Assembly (NCBI GenBank): GCA_051294375.1
Contig: CM119265.1
Coordinates: forward strand, 2,270,311-2,334,310
Direction of reading: 5' to 3'
Length of the DNA stretch: 64,000 bases
Source of the DNA: Paraspadella gotoi
Lineage: Eukaryota > Chaetognatha
Position numbers and translations under genes: made by a program. The notes below the pieces were generated by a model. The model made no database searches and was not told the DNA's origin. It saw nothing but the letters and a program-made list of their open reading frames with translations. This document shows, piece after piece, positions 55,286-64,000 of the stretch (the stretch's first letter is position 1; every line of letters starts with the position of its first letter).

Positions 55286-55789
55286 NNNNNNNNNNNNNNN
55301 NNNNNNNNNNNNNNNNNNNNNNNNNNNNNNNNNNNNNNNNNNNNNNNNNNNNNNNNNNNNNNNNNNNNNNNNNNNNNNNNNNNNNNNNNNNNNNNNNNNN
55401 NNNNNNNNNNNNNNNNNNNNNNNNNNNNNNNNNNNNNNNNNNNNNNNNNNNNNNNNNNNNNNNNNNNNNNNNNNNNNNNNNNNNNNNNNNNNNNNNNNNN
55501 NNNNNNNNNNNNNNNNNNNNNNNNNNNNNNNNNNNNNNNNNNNNNNNNNNNNNNNNNNNNNNNNNNNNNNNNNNNNNNNNNNNNNNNNNNNNNNNNNNNN
55601 NNNNNNNNNNNNNNNNNNNNNNNNNNNNNNNNNNNNNNNNNNNNNNNNNNNNNNNNNNNNNNNNNNNNNNNNNNNNNNNNNNNNNNNNNNNNNNNNNNNN
55701 NNNNNNNNNNNNNNNNNNNNNNNNNNNNNNNNNNNNNNNNNNNNNNNNNNNNNNNNNNNNNNNNNNNNNNNNNNNNNNNNNNNNNNNNN

Positions 55790-56640
55790 TCTCCTCCTCT
55801 CTCCTCTCTCTCTCTCTCTCTTGCTCTCTCTCTCTCTCTTTTCATCTCTATCCTTCAATCGAGACGAAACCAAATGAGCGAAATTAAGACTTCAAGGGAG
55901 GTAGAGAAGATAAGAATATAGAGAGGTAGGGATTAGAAAAGAGAATAGATAGGCGGAGAAGATGAGAGAAGAAATAGGGAATAGAAAAGAGAAATAGAGG
56001 GGTTGAGAATATATACGAAAAGAAAGAGTTGGAATCTAAAAAACGAATCTTAGGAAAAAGTAAATGACAATCGAGAAAAATCTTCCATTTAATAAAAAGC
56101 AATCAATGAATCTCAAAAGCAATCAGTCGAGATTGGGCTCGTCAAGCCGAAGGCAAGCAAATCTGTGAATCAAGCTAATGAGATAAAAATGAAGGAAAAT
56201 CCTAAGAAAGAAAAAAAAAACCAACTTGAATTCCTTTGAGGCGACGAAAGAATCTGATTGGTTGTCGCCTCTCCAGGCTCGACCAATCAGAAGCGAAAAC
56301 GTTGCCGCCAATTAAAAAGATGAATTGTTCGAGGATAAACAATCTTCTTAAATTAAGAAGATTAAGACTTAATAAAACAAACAAAAAAAGGCGGGATAGA
56401 TTGAAATGACGAGAGTAAAATAATCAAACGGTTTCCCAGCAATATAATGATAATACGAATTGAACTGCAATTACATCAAACATTTTACATGTTGCATTAT
56501 TATCTCGTAAATGGGATTGATAGCCTGTCAAAAGTCAGAGGCAAGATCGAATTTGCACTGAAAATTATAATTTCCTGAAAAAATTAACAATTAACAATCT
56601 AAAAAAAGGGCCAAGAAGAAAAGACATGTATAAAAAGAAT
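55790..56640. other. CT array, purine-rich stretch and CCAAT dyad; no gene seen
   Basis: CT at 55790-55840, A/G-rich sequence to about 56100. At 56253-56291 an inverted pair TCTGATTGGT...ACCAATCAGA carries two CCAAT boxes in opposite orientation, 39 bases end to end; no transcription unit can be tied to it. Confidence 0.4.
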
Positions 56641-56720
56641 AAAAAACAAACTTATCCATCCGTCCATTCGTCCATCCGTCCATCCGTCTATCGGTCTATC
56701 CGTCCGTTCGTCTGTTCATC
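56641..56720. repeat. (CATCCGTC)n-type array
   Basis: Imperfect tandem of TCCATCCG/TCCATTCG octamers. Confidence 0.85.
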
Positions 56721-56930
56721 CTTATCTCCATTCGAGGACCGTATGCTTCGCTCTGTTTACTTCCTTTTTAGCTCATTACTAAAAATGAAATTCGTAATTA
56801 CTTAAAAAAAAAGACTAAAAAAAAAAGACTCATTTCAAGTTTCTGCTCGAGTCGGTTGTCTCTCTCTTCCCATTAATGGTGAAGGGAAAGGTTGTAACGT
56901 CTCTCNNNNNNNNNNNNNNNNNNNNNNNNN

Positions 56931-57165
56931 TCTCTCCTCTTTCTTTCCTTTTCTTTCTCTTCTTTCTTTCTTTCTTTCTTCTTTCTTCTTTCTTTCTTTC
57001 TTTTCTTTCTTTCTTTTTTGCTTTCTTTCTTTCTTTCTTTCTTTCTTTTCTTTCTTTCTTTCTTTCTTTCTTCTTTCTTTCTTTGGCTTTTCTTCTTTGC
57101 TTTTTTCTTTCTTTCTTTGCTTCTTTGCTTCTTCTTTCTTTTCTTTCTTTCTTTCTTTTCTTCCC
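56931..57165. repeat. (CTTT)n microsatellite
   Basis: Long imperfect CTTT array right after a 25-N gap; the Phe/Leu/Ser and Lys/Glu frames are shadows. Confidence 0.95.
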
Positions 57166-57315
57166 CACCGAATTATTCTTACTTCTTTACGTTCTCACCA
57201 AATGTAAAGAAAATCCTTCCTTATTTCCCAATACACAAGATCTAGTTTTCAAGTTCGATCCTTTCAATTTTTCATGTTTTTTTAAAAAAAAAATAAGTTG
57301 ATTTTTTTTGGTTAA

Positions 57316-57660
57316 ATATGGGGAGGCTGGGGCTTTTAAGTGCGGGGGTTAATATGGGGTTTAGCAAACAAAATCCAAAAATTATTTGTGAACACGTTGT
57401 TGGCCGCCACTGCGGCGCCACCAAAAAGCCGTTAAAAAAATTATTTTTTTATATAAAAAAAAGGGAGTTTGGAGATGCGCAAACTCTCGACCTAGATGAC
57501 GAACAGTCGCCCTGGCTTTCGCCGCGTAAAAAGCACTGTGAAAATTCCGTTTTTTATTATAAAAAAAAAGAGGTTTGGAGATGCGAACTCTCGACCGTAG
57601 ATGACGGAAAGTCGCCCCTTTCCTTTACCATTGAACCAAAAAAATTAAGCGATTGAGGAC
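57316..57660 (-). mobile_element. Satellite-head fragment joined to two tRNA-like units
   Basis: 57316-57371 matches the start of the 180-bp satellite monomer (ATATGGGGAGGCTGGGGCTT, TGCGGGGGTTAATATGGGG). It is followed by two related units (about 57463-57530 and 57569-57643) which on the minus strand look like tRNA: the second has an A box TGGTTCAATGG (57628-57638), CATCTACGGTCGAGAG and a B-box-like GAGTTCGCATCTCC. The 112-codon frame through it is not protein-like. Confidence 0.55.
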
Positions 57661-58220
57661 GGTTAAAACAATTCCACTAATGATAATTTTCGGTAATTTT
57701 TTATATTATTTCAATTTGTAAATGTAAATTTTCGGAATAATAAGACTTTATTTCTTTACTAAAATCTGCCGTTTCGATTCCTTGTTCAGGTTGGTTTTCA
57801 CTAACCCTTAAATATAATAAAGAAGTTTGAGCAAACAATGTCGGATCTCCCTCCGATTAAATTAATAATAATTCGGAATAATTTATTATTATTTTAATTT
57901 TAATATGTAATAATTAATTTTAAATTTATATCAAACTTATTTCATCATCATGTCCTTAAAAAATTGGGTTAGGCAGTATTAAAATATGGTTGTTAATTTT
58001 TTATCAAAACAAAAACAAATATCCTTTATTTTTATTTATGTCTCCTTTCTTTCTCTCTCTCACTCTCTCTCTTCTTTCTCTCTCTCTCTCTTCTCTTTTT
58101 ATACAATTGCGAGACGGATCTTTTGCTTTTAAGATTTTTTTACTTGCATGCATTTTTTTTCACATTTAATTAATTAATTAATTAATTAAAACATTTTATT
58201 AAGTAATATTAATATAAGAT
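57661..58220. other. AT-rich sequence, no gene seen
   Basis: A short CT stretch at 58045-58095 and an ATTA run at 58165-58190 are the only features. Confidence 0.45.
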
Positions 58221-58224
58221 TTCA

Positions 58225-60480
58225 AGTTTTTCTCTCAACTTCATTTTCACTGGCACCATTCCGTCAAACTTTATATAATAATTATATATTAATAAAATAT
58301 TTAAAATCTTCAGTGCAAACAACCAATGAACTAATTCAAAACGTTCATTAAAATCGATTTAGTAGTAAAAGGAAAAAAAAATTTTTAAGGAGAACTAGAA
58401 GTTATTTAAAAGTGTTCAATTTTTGGCCCGCTTACTATATTTAGGGGAACGGTGAAAAACTAAAAGTTTTTAAATTTTTGCTATCAATTTTTTTATAGTT
58501 CTGATTAGGCTTTTAAAAGTTAGAATAACGGTTAATTAATACAACTTTTTTAAAATTTTTTGTTTTATTAATAAAAATTTAAAAAAATAAATTCAGCCAA
58601 TAATTGATGATGATTGATTGTTTTTTAAGGTTTTTCTATTTTTAACCAATTATTGTAAAAAATTTGAGAAAAAAAAATGATAGTACTTAAACTTTTTCAT
58701 TTAAAACTTTTTAAGCTCTACACGGAACCAGTTCTTAAAAAAATCACTTTTTAAAATTTTTTGTTCATTTTATATTTAAAATATTTTAAAGTTTCGTGCA
58801 AAACCAATGATTAATTCAAAAGTTATAGGTAATGTATGTCATTTTTTCATTAACCATGTCACTCGTACATCACCGAAACTTTTTATTCAAGCTCGTTACA
58901 TTTTTCTACCCACACAAAAAAATTTTGAACTTCAATCTATCATCAATTGATTAATTAGAGTATATGGTTAAAAAATAAGTAAAAATATTTTAGAAATTGC
59001 AATTTATGTTTTTTCTTTAATCTCATTTCCACTACTGATTTCCGTCGAAATTTATCTCCAGGCTTTATTTCAACACTTTCTTACAGCCCAATCACGAGTA
59101 TTGGAGCTTTTGCTTAAGGTGGGGAGCATGGACGGGATTGATTTGACTGATTAATTAAATTATGATATTAATTGGATATTGAATGAATTACTGAATTAAT
59201 TATTGATTTATTAATACATTCCTGCTTACATTTAATATAAAAAGTAAAAAGAATCATAATAATTAGTGGAAACAGGTTTTTTGTTTTTTCATTTTAAACT
59301 CATTTCCATCAAAGATTCCATTCGAACACTTGTTCCTGTTCACCGCACACTTTTTTACTTCACATTTACAATTCCAGGTCCAATCGAAATTAATGTTAAT
59401 AAGCTAACTTGGTCAACTTGCATAATCTTAATCCAAACTTGCCCATAATTGGATTTCAACTGACATTAATTGTTAACTGACATAAATTTGGTTCTTAGCT
59501 GACATAATTTGGTCAACTGATTAATTTGTCAACTTTGACATAATTGATCATTTAAGATAATTTGGTCACCGGGCATAATTTGGTCACTAGCATAATTTTT
59601 ATCAACTGTCCGAATGTCACACTGGCATAATTTGGGTCAAAAAGGCATTAAATTTGGGTCAACTTGCCAGAACTTGATCAACTTGGCAGAATTGGTCAAC
59701 TGGCATAATTTGGTCAACTTTTAAGGAATTCTTGCGTCAACTGGCATATTTTTGGTTAAATTGGCCATAATTTGGTCATCCATCAATTCAATAACTCAAT
59801 CAAATCATCATCAATCAATTCCAATCAATCAATCATCATCAATCCAGAGAAATAGAGAGAGAGAAAACCTTTTAAAATTTTCAAATAAATGTGTCTTTTG
59901 GTTTTTCTTATTTGAACTCTTTTTCCACTCCTACGATTCCATCAAAAAATTTATATCCAGCTATATCCATTACTTTCTACCCACACAACAAAATTTCAAT
60001 TTCGATTATCTATTCAATTTTTTTATAAACATATAATTTTGAGTAATTTAAGTAAAAATCTCAAGTAAAATATGACTTTGTTTTTTCCATTTTAACTTCA
60101 TTTTTCCACATCGCACAATTCCATCAAGACTTTATATTTCCAGCTCAATCAACACCACTGTTCCGTACCATCATTACAAAATTTCAATCAGTTGCCCTAT
60201 CCACTCATGAGCAATTTGGCGTTCAAAATGTGAAATATATTTTTTGTTTTGTTCCATTTAAACCCAATTTCCACTCGCCACTATTCCCTCGGAAACTTCA
60301 TATCATCCCGATCACCCACAGTTTCCTACCCACACACAAATTTTCATTCCATCCTTCCATCCCAATCACGAATAATTGGAGTTTTTTTGCTAACGTGGGA
60401 CGGACGGACCGGACGGGACGGACGGACGGCGGACATCGTTTTTGCATCAATTATCACTTAATTCGATGTTTCTTTGACCA
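58225..60480. repeat. AT-rich domain of degenerate long-period repeats
   Basis: A theme of roughly 80-100 bases recurs at about 58225, 59020, 59280, 59895, 60080 and 60245: TTTTTCCATTTTAA, CTCATTTCCACT, ATTCCATC, AACTTTATAT, CCAGCTCAATCA, CTACCCACACA, AAATTTCAAT. Spacing varies from 170 to over 600 bases. Open frames here are short and compositional. Confidence 0.6.
59408..59775. repeat. 19-bp minisatellite
   Basis: About 18 imperfect copies of TGGTCAACTGGCATAATTT with many indels. Confidence 0.85.
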
Positions 60481-60556
60481 TTGATATAAAGTCGGTGTGC
60501 CCGCCCCACAATATTGAGGGGGGCGGACCGACGGACCGACCAAAAGTGAATTATAG

Positions 60557-60588
60557 AGTCGGATTCTGCTGATTACGCAGATCCGACT
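60557..60588. other. Short hairpin at the satellite border
   Basis: AGTCGGATTCTGC and GCAGATCCGACT are inverted copies with a seven-base loop and one bulged T, followed by AAAAAA. It lies ten bases before the first satellite-derived sequence. The GCGGACCGACGGACCGACC short tandem just upstream belongs to the same border zone. Confidence 0.7.
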
Positions 60589-60598
60589 AAAAAATTCC

Positions 60599-61257
60599 AA
60601 GCCCCAGCCTTCCCCATATTTTTTAGGATAGAAAAAAAAAAGAAAATTTAAAACTTTGTGACACAGATGGCGCCCCACTTGGACGTCAAACACATCCCCT
60701 AGAGAACTCTGTGATTCAGTGGCGCCACTCTGTGTCCAAAGTTAAAAAATTTATTTCTTTTTTGTATTCTAAAAAATATGGGATGTGTGACGGTCAGTGG
60801 GGCGCCACTCCGTTCACAAACAGTATTTTTGAAGCTTAATCCCCAATTTAACCCCCGCACTAAAAAGGCCCCAGCCTCCCCATATTTTTTAGAATACAAA
60901 AAAAAAGGAATTTAAAACTTTGTGACACAGAGTGGCGCCCACTGACGTTCAAACATTCCCGAGAGAAACTCTGTGTCAGTGAGGCGCCACTCCTTGTGTC
61001 ACAAAGATGAAAATTCATTCTTTTTGTATCTAAAAATATGGATGTGACGGTCAGTGGGCGCCCACCCTCCGTGCTGTCACAAACCCGTATTTTTTCGTGA
61101 TTAATCCCCATATTTAACCCCCGCACTATAGCCCCAGCCTTCCCCATATTTATAGTACAAAATATAAAATTTGGAGTTTCTTCTAAGGGATGGTGTTGAC
61201 GGTCATGGTGGGCGCCAACTCTGTGTCACCACAAGATGAAATTCATCTTTTTTGTAT
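60599..61257 (-). repeat. 180-bp satellite, rearranged inverted segment
   Basis: Two copies of a ~265-base composite unit (60599-60867, 60868-61130) plus a partial third. Each begins in reverse orientation, switches to forward at a GGCGCC core (60669-60674, 60934-60939), then back to reverse near a GGGATGTG microhomology. A final switch to forward occurs at the GGCGCC of 61211-61216. Confidence 0.75.
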
Positions 61258-64000
61258 CTAAAAAAAATATGGGGAAGGCTGGGGGCTTTTTATTGCTGGG
61301 GGTTAAAATATGGGGATTTAAGCACAAAAATACGTTTGTGGACACGGAAGTGGCGCCCACCTGACCGTTCACACAATTCCCTTAGAGGAAACTCCGTGTT
61401 CAGTGGGCGCCACTCTGTGTCACAAAGATGGAAAATTTTCATCTTTTTTGTATTCTAAAAAAAAATATTGGGGAAGGTGGGCTTTTTTAGTGCGGGGTTT
61501 AAATAATGGGGATTAAGCACAAAACATACTGTTCTGTGACACGAAGTTGGCCGGCCCACTCGACCGATCACATTCCCTTTAGAGAAAACTCCGTGTCAAG
61601 TGGGCGCCACTTCTGTGTCACAAAGATTAAAATTCATCTTTTTTGTAATCTAAAAAAAAATATGGGAAGGCTGGGGCTTTTTAGTGCGGGCGCGTTAATC
61701 AGGGGGGTTAAAGCACAAAAAATACTTGTTTTGTGACCGGAGTGGCGCCCACTGGACGTCAACACATCCCTTAGAGAAACTTCCGTGTCAGTGGGCCGCC
61801 ACTCTGTGTCGAACAAAGATGGAAAATTTTCAATCTTCTTTTGTATCCTAAAATAAAAATTATGGGGAGGCTGGGGCTTTTTTAGTGCGGGGTAAATATG
61901 GGATTAATGCACAAAAATTACTGTTTTGTGGACACGGAGTGGCGCCCAATGACCGTCACACATTCCCCTTAGAGGAAACTCCTGTCAGTGGGCGCCACTC
62001 TGTGGTCACAAGATGGAAAATTCATCTTTTTTGTATCTAAAAAAATATGGGGAGGGCTGGGGGCTTTTTAGTGGCAGGGGTTTAAAATGATGGAGGATTA
62101 AGCAATAAATTAACTGTTTGTGACAGGAGTGGGCCCCACTGACCGTCCACACTCCCTTAGAGGAAACTTCGTGTCAGTGGGCGCCAACTCTGTGTCACAA
62201 GATGAAAATTTCTCTTTTTTGTATCTAAAAACGAATATGGGGAAGCTGGGGCTCTTTTAGTGCGCGGGGTTAAAAAATATGGGGGTTAAGCACCAATTAC
62301 TTGTTTTGTGACACGGATTGGCGCCCACTGACCGTCAAACATCCCTTAGAGAAACTCCGTGTCAGTGGGCGCCACTCTGTGTCACAAAGATGAAATTCAA
62401 TTCTTTTTTTTTGTATCTAAAAAAAATATGGGGAAGGCTGGGGCTTTTTAGTGCGGGGTTAAATATGGGATTAAGCACAAATACTGTTTGTGGACCGGAG
62501 GTGGGCCCCCTGACCTCCACACATCCTTAGAGAACTCGGTGTCAGTGGGCGCCACTCTGTGTCACAAAGGATGCGAAATTCATCTTATTTTGTATCTAAA
62601 AAAAATAATGGGAGGCTGGGGCTTTTTAGTGCGGGGTGTTAATATTGGGGATTAAGCCCAAAAAATACTGTTGTGACACGGAGTGGCGCCCCCAACTGGA
62701 CCCGTCACACATCTTAGAGGAAAACTCCGTGTCAGTGGGCGGCCACCTCTGTGTCACAAATGATGAAATCATCTTTTTGTATCTAAAAGATATGGGGAGG
62801 CTGGGGCTTATTTAGTGCGGGGGTTTAAATATGGATTAAGCACAAAAATACTGTTTGTACACGGAAGTGGCGCCCACTTGACCGTCACACATCCTTAGAG
62901 AAACTTCCGTGTCAGTGGGGCGCCACTCTCCCTATGTGTCACAAAGATGAAAAATTATTCTTTTTTGTATCCTAAAAAAATATGGGGAAGGCTGGGGTTT
63001 TTAGTGCGGGGGTTAAATATGGGGATTAAGCACAAAAATACTGTTTGTGACACGGAGTGGCGCCCACTTGACCCGTCACAACTCTTAGAGAAACTTCCGT
63101 GTCAGGGGCGCCACTCTGGGTGTCACCCAAAGATGAAAATTCATTCTTTTTTGTATTAAAAAATAAGATGGGAAGCTGGGGCTTTTTAGTGCGGGGGTTA
63201 AATTGGGGATTAGCCACAAAAATACTGTTTGTGACACGGAGTGGCGCCCACTGACTTTTCAACAGCATTCCCTTAGAGAAAACTCCGTGTCAGTGGGCGC
63301 CACTTCTGTGTCACAACATGAAAATTTTCAATCTTCTTTGTATCTAAAAAAAATATGGGGAGGCTGGGGCTTTAGTTGCGGGGGTTAAATATGGGGATTA
63401 AGCACAAAATACTGTTTGTGACACGGTGGCGCCCAGGCTGACCGTCACAAGATCCCTTAGAGAAAACTCTCTGTTCATGTGGGGCGCGCCACTTCTGCTT
63501 TGTCACAAAGATGAAAATTCATCTTTTTTGTATCTAAAAAAATATGGAAGGCTGGGCTTTTTAGTGCCGGGGGTTAAATATGGGGGGATTAAGCAAAAAA
63601 AATTTACTGTTTAGTGACCGGGAGTGGCGGCCCCACTGACCGTCACCACAATCCCTTAGAGAACTCCGTGTTCACGTTGGGCGCCACTCTGTGTCCACCA
63701 AAGATGGGAAAATTGCTCTTTTGTATCTCTAAAAAATATGGGGAGGCTGGGCTTTTAGGCGGGGGTTTAATATGGGGATTAAGCACAAAAATACTTGTTG
63801 TGACACGGGCTGCAGTGGCGCCCAACTGACCGTCACCACTCCCTTAGAGGAAAACCTCCGTGTCCAGTGGGCGCCACTCCAGTGTCACAAGATGAAAATT
63901 CATTCTTTTTTGATCTAAAACAAATTATGGGGAAAAGGCTGGGGCTTTTTAGTTGCGGGGGTTAATATGGGGATTAAGCACAAAAAATTATGTTTGTGAC
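61258..64000 (+). repeat. 180-bp satellite array, about 15 monomers, continuing past the window
   Basis: Monomer of roughly 175-190 bases: ATGGGGAGGCTGGGGCTTTT, TAGTGCGGGGGTTAAATATG, GGGATTAAGCACAAAAATAC, TGTTTGTGACACGGAGTGGC, GCCCACTGACCGTCACACAT, CCCTTAGAGAAACTCCGTGT, CAGTGGGCGCCACTCTGTGT, CACAAAGATGAAAATTCATC, then TTTTTTGTATCTAAAAAA. The two arms around the central loop are inverted repeats. Many one-base indels distinguish monomers. Short open frames over it have no coding meaning. Confidence 0.95.

Overview
This window looks like nuclear DNA from a metazoan invertebrate. It has spliced animal genes (a TMEM106-family lysosomal membrane protein and the first coding exon of a bestrophin chloride channel), GT-AG introns, tRNA-derived SINE-like repeats, CCTAA-type telomere-like tracts and extreme microsatellite content. 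The phylum cannot be fixed from sequence alone; the CCTAA pentamer hints weakly at an arthropod. The window is a scaffold from noisy long reads: N runs lie at 5456-5480, 5571-5856, 9523-9732, 18352-18376, 25787-25827, 26284-26518, 29758-29870, 31269-31278, 50074-50098, 50867-50891, 53654-53678, 55286-55789 and 56906-56930. Several gaps are flanked by duplicated or folded-back sequence.

Layout. 1-10 kb: microsatellites (GA/CT, GAAA), SINE-like elements at 6.6 and 8.6-9.15 kb, a 24-bp minisatellite and two weak exon candidates. 10.4-17.5 kb: older, non-repetitive sequence with GC-rich transposon-like debris and no recognisable gene. 17.5-18.9 kb: a large inverted repeat around a gap. 19.3-20.1 kb: a dispersed repeat. 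20.27-25.39 kb, minus strand: a complete six-exon TMEM106-like gene whose phases all agree (391 codons plus stop). 25.4-29.9 kb: simple repeats. 29.95-32.1 kb: a repeat element carrying 24-bp and 46-bp minisatellites, present twice. 32-50 kb: mostly degenerate or low-complexity sequence with long purine-rich and pyrimidine-rich tracts. 50.69-54.36 kb: the bestrophin 5-prime region assembled twice, once with and once without a ~2.4 kb insertion containing a ~39-copy 46-bp minisatellite. 54.5-60.5 kb: SINE-like copy, simple repeats and an AT-rich degenerate repeat domain. 60.6-64 kb: a ~180-bp satellite with a strong internal dyad, running off the window end.

The two recognised genes are not an operon and point in opposite directions. 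The most interesting signals are (i) microsatellites starting at or within a few bases of the 5-prime splice site in five of the six introns identified, (ii) in-frame trinucleotide repeats coding poly-Ser and poly-Thr inside the TMEM106 protein, (iii) a satellite whose monomers flip orientation at their own palindromic cores, and (iv) an apparently dimorphic minisatellite-bearing insertion upstream of the bestrophin coding start.
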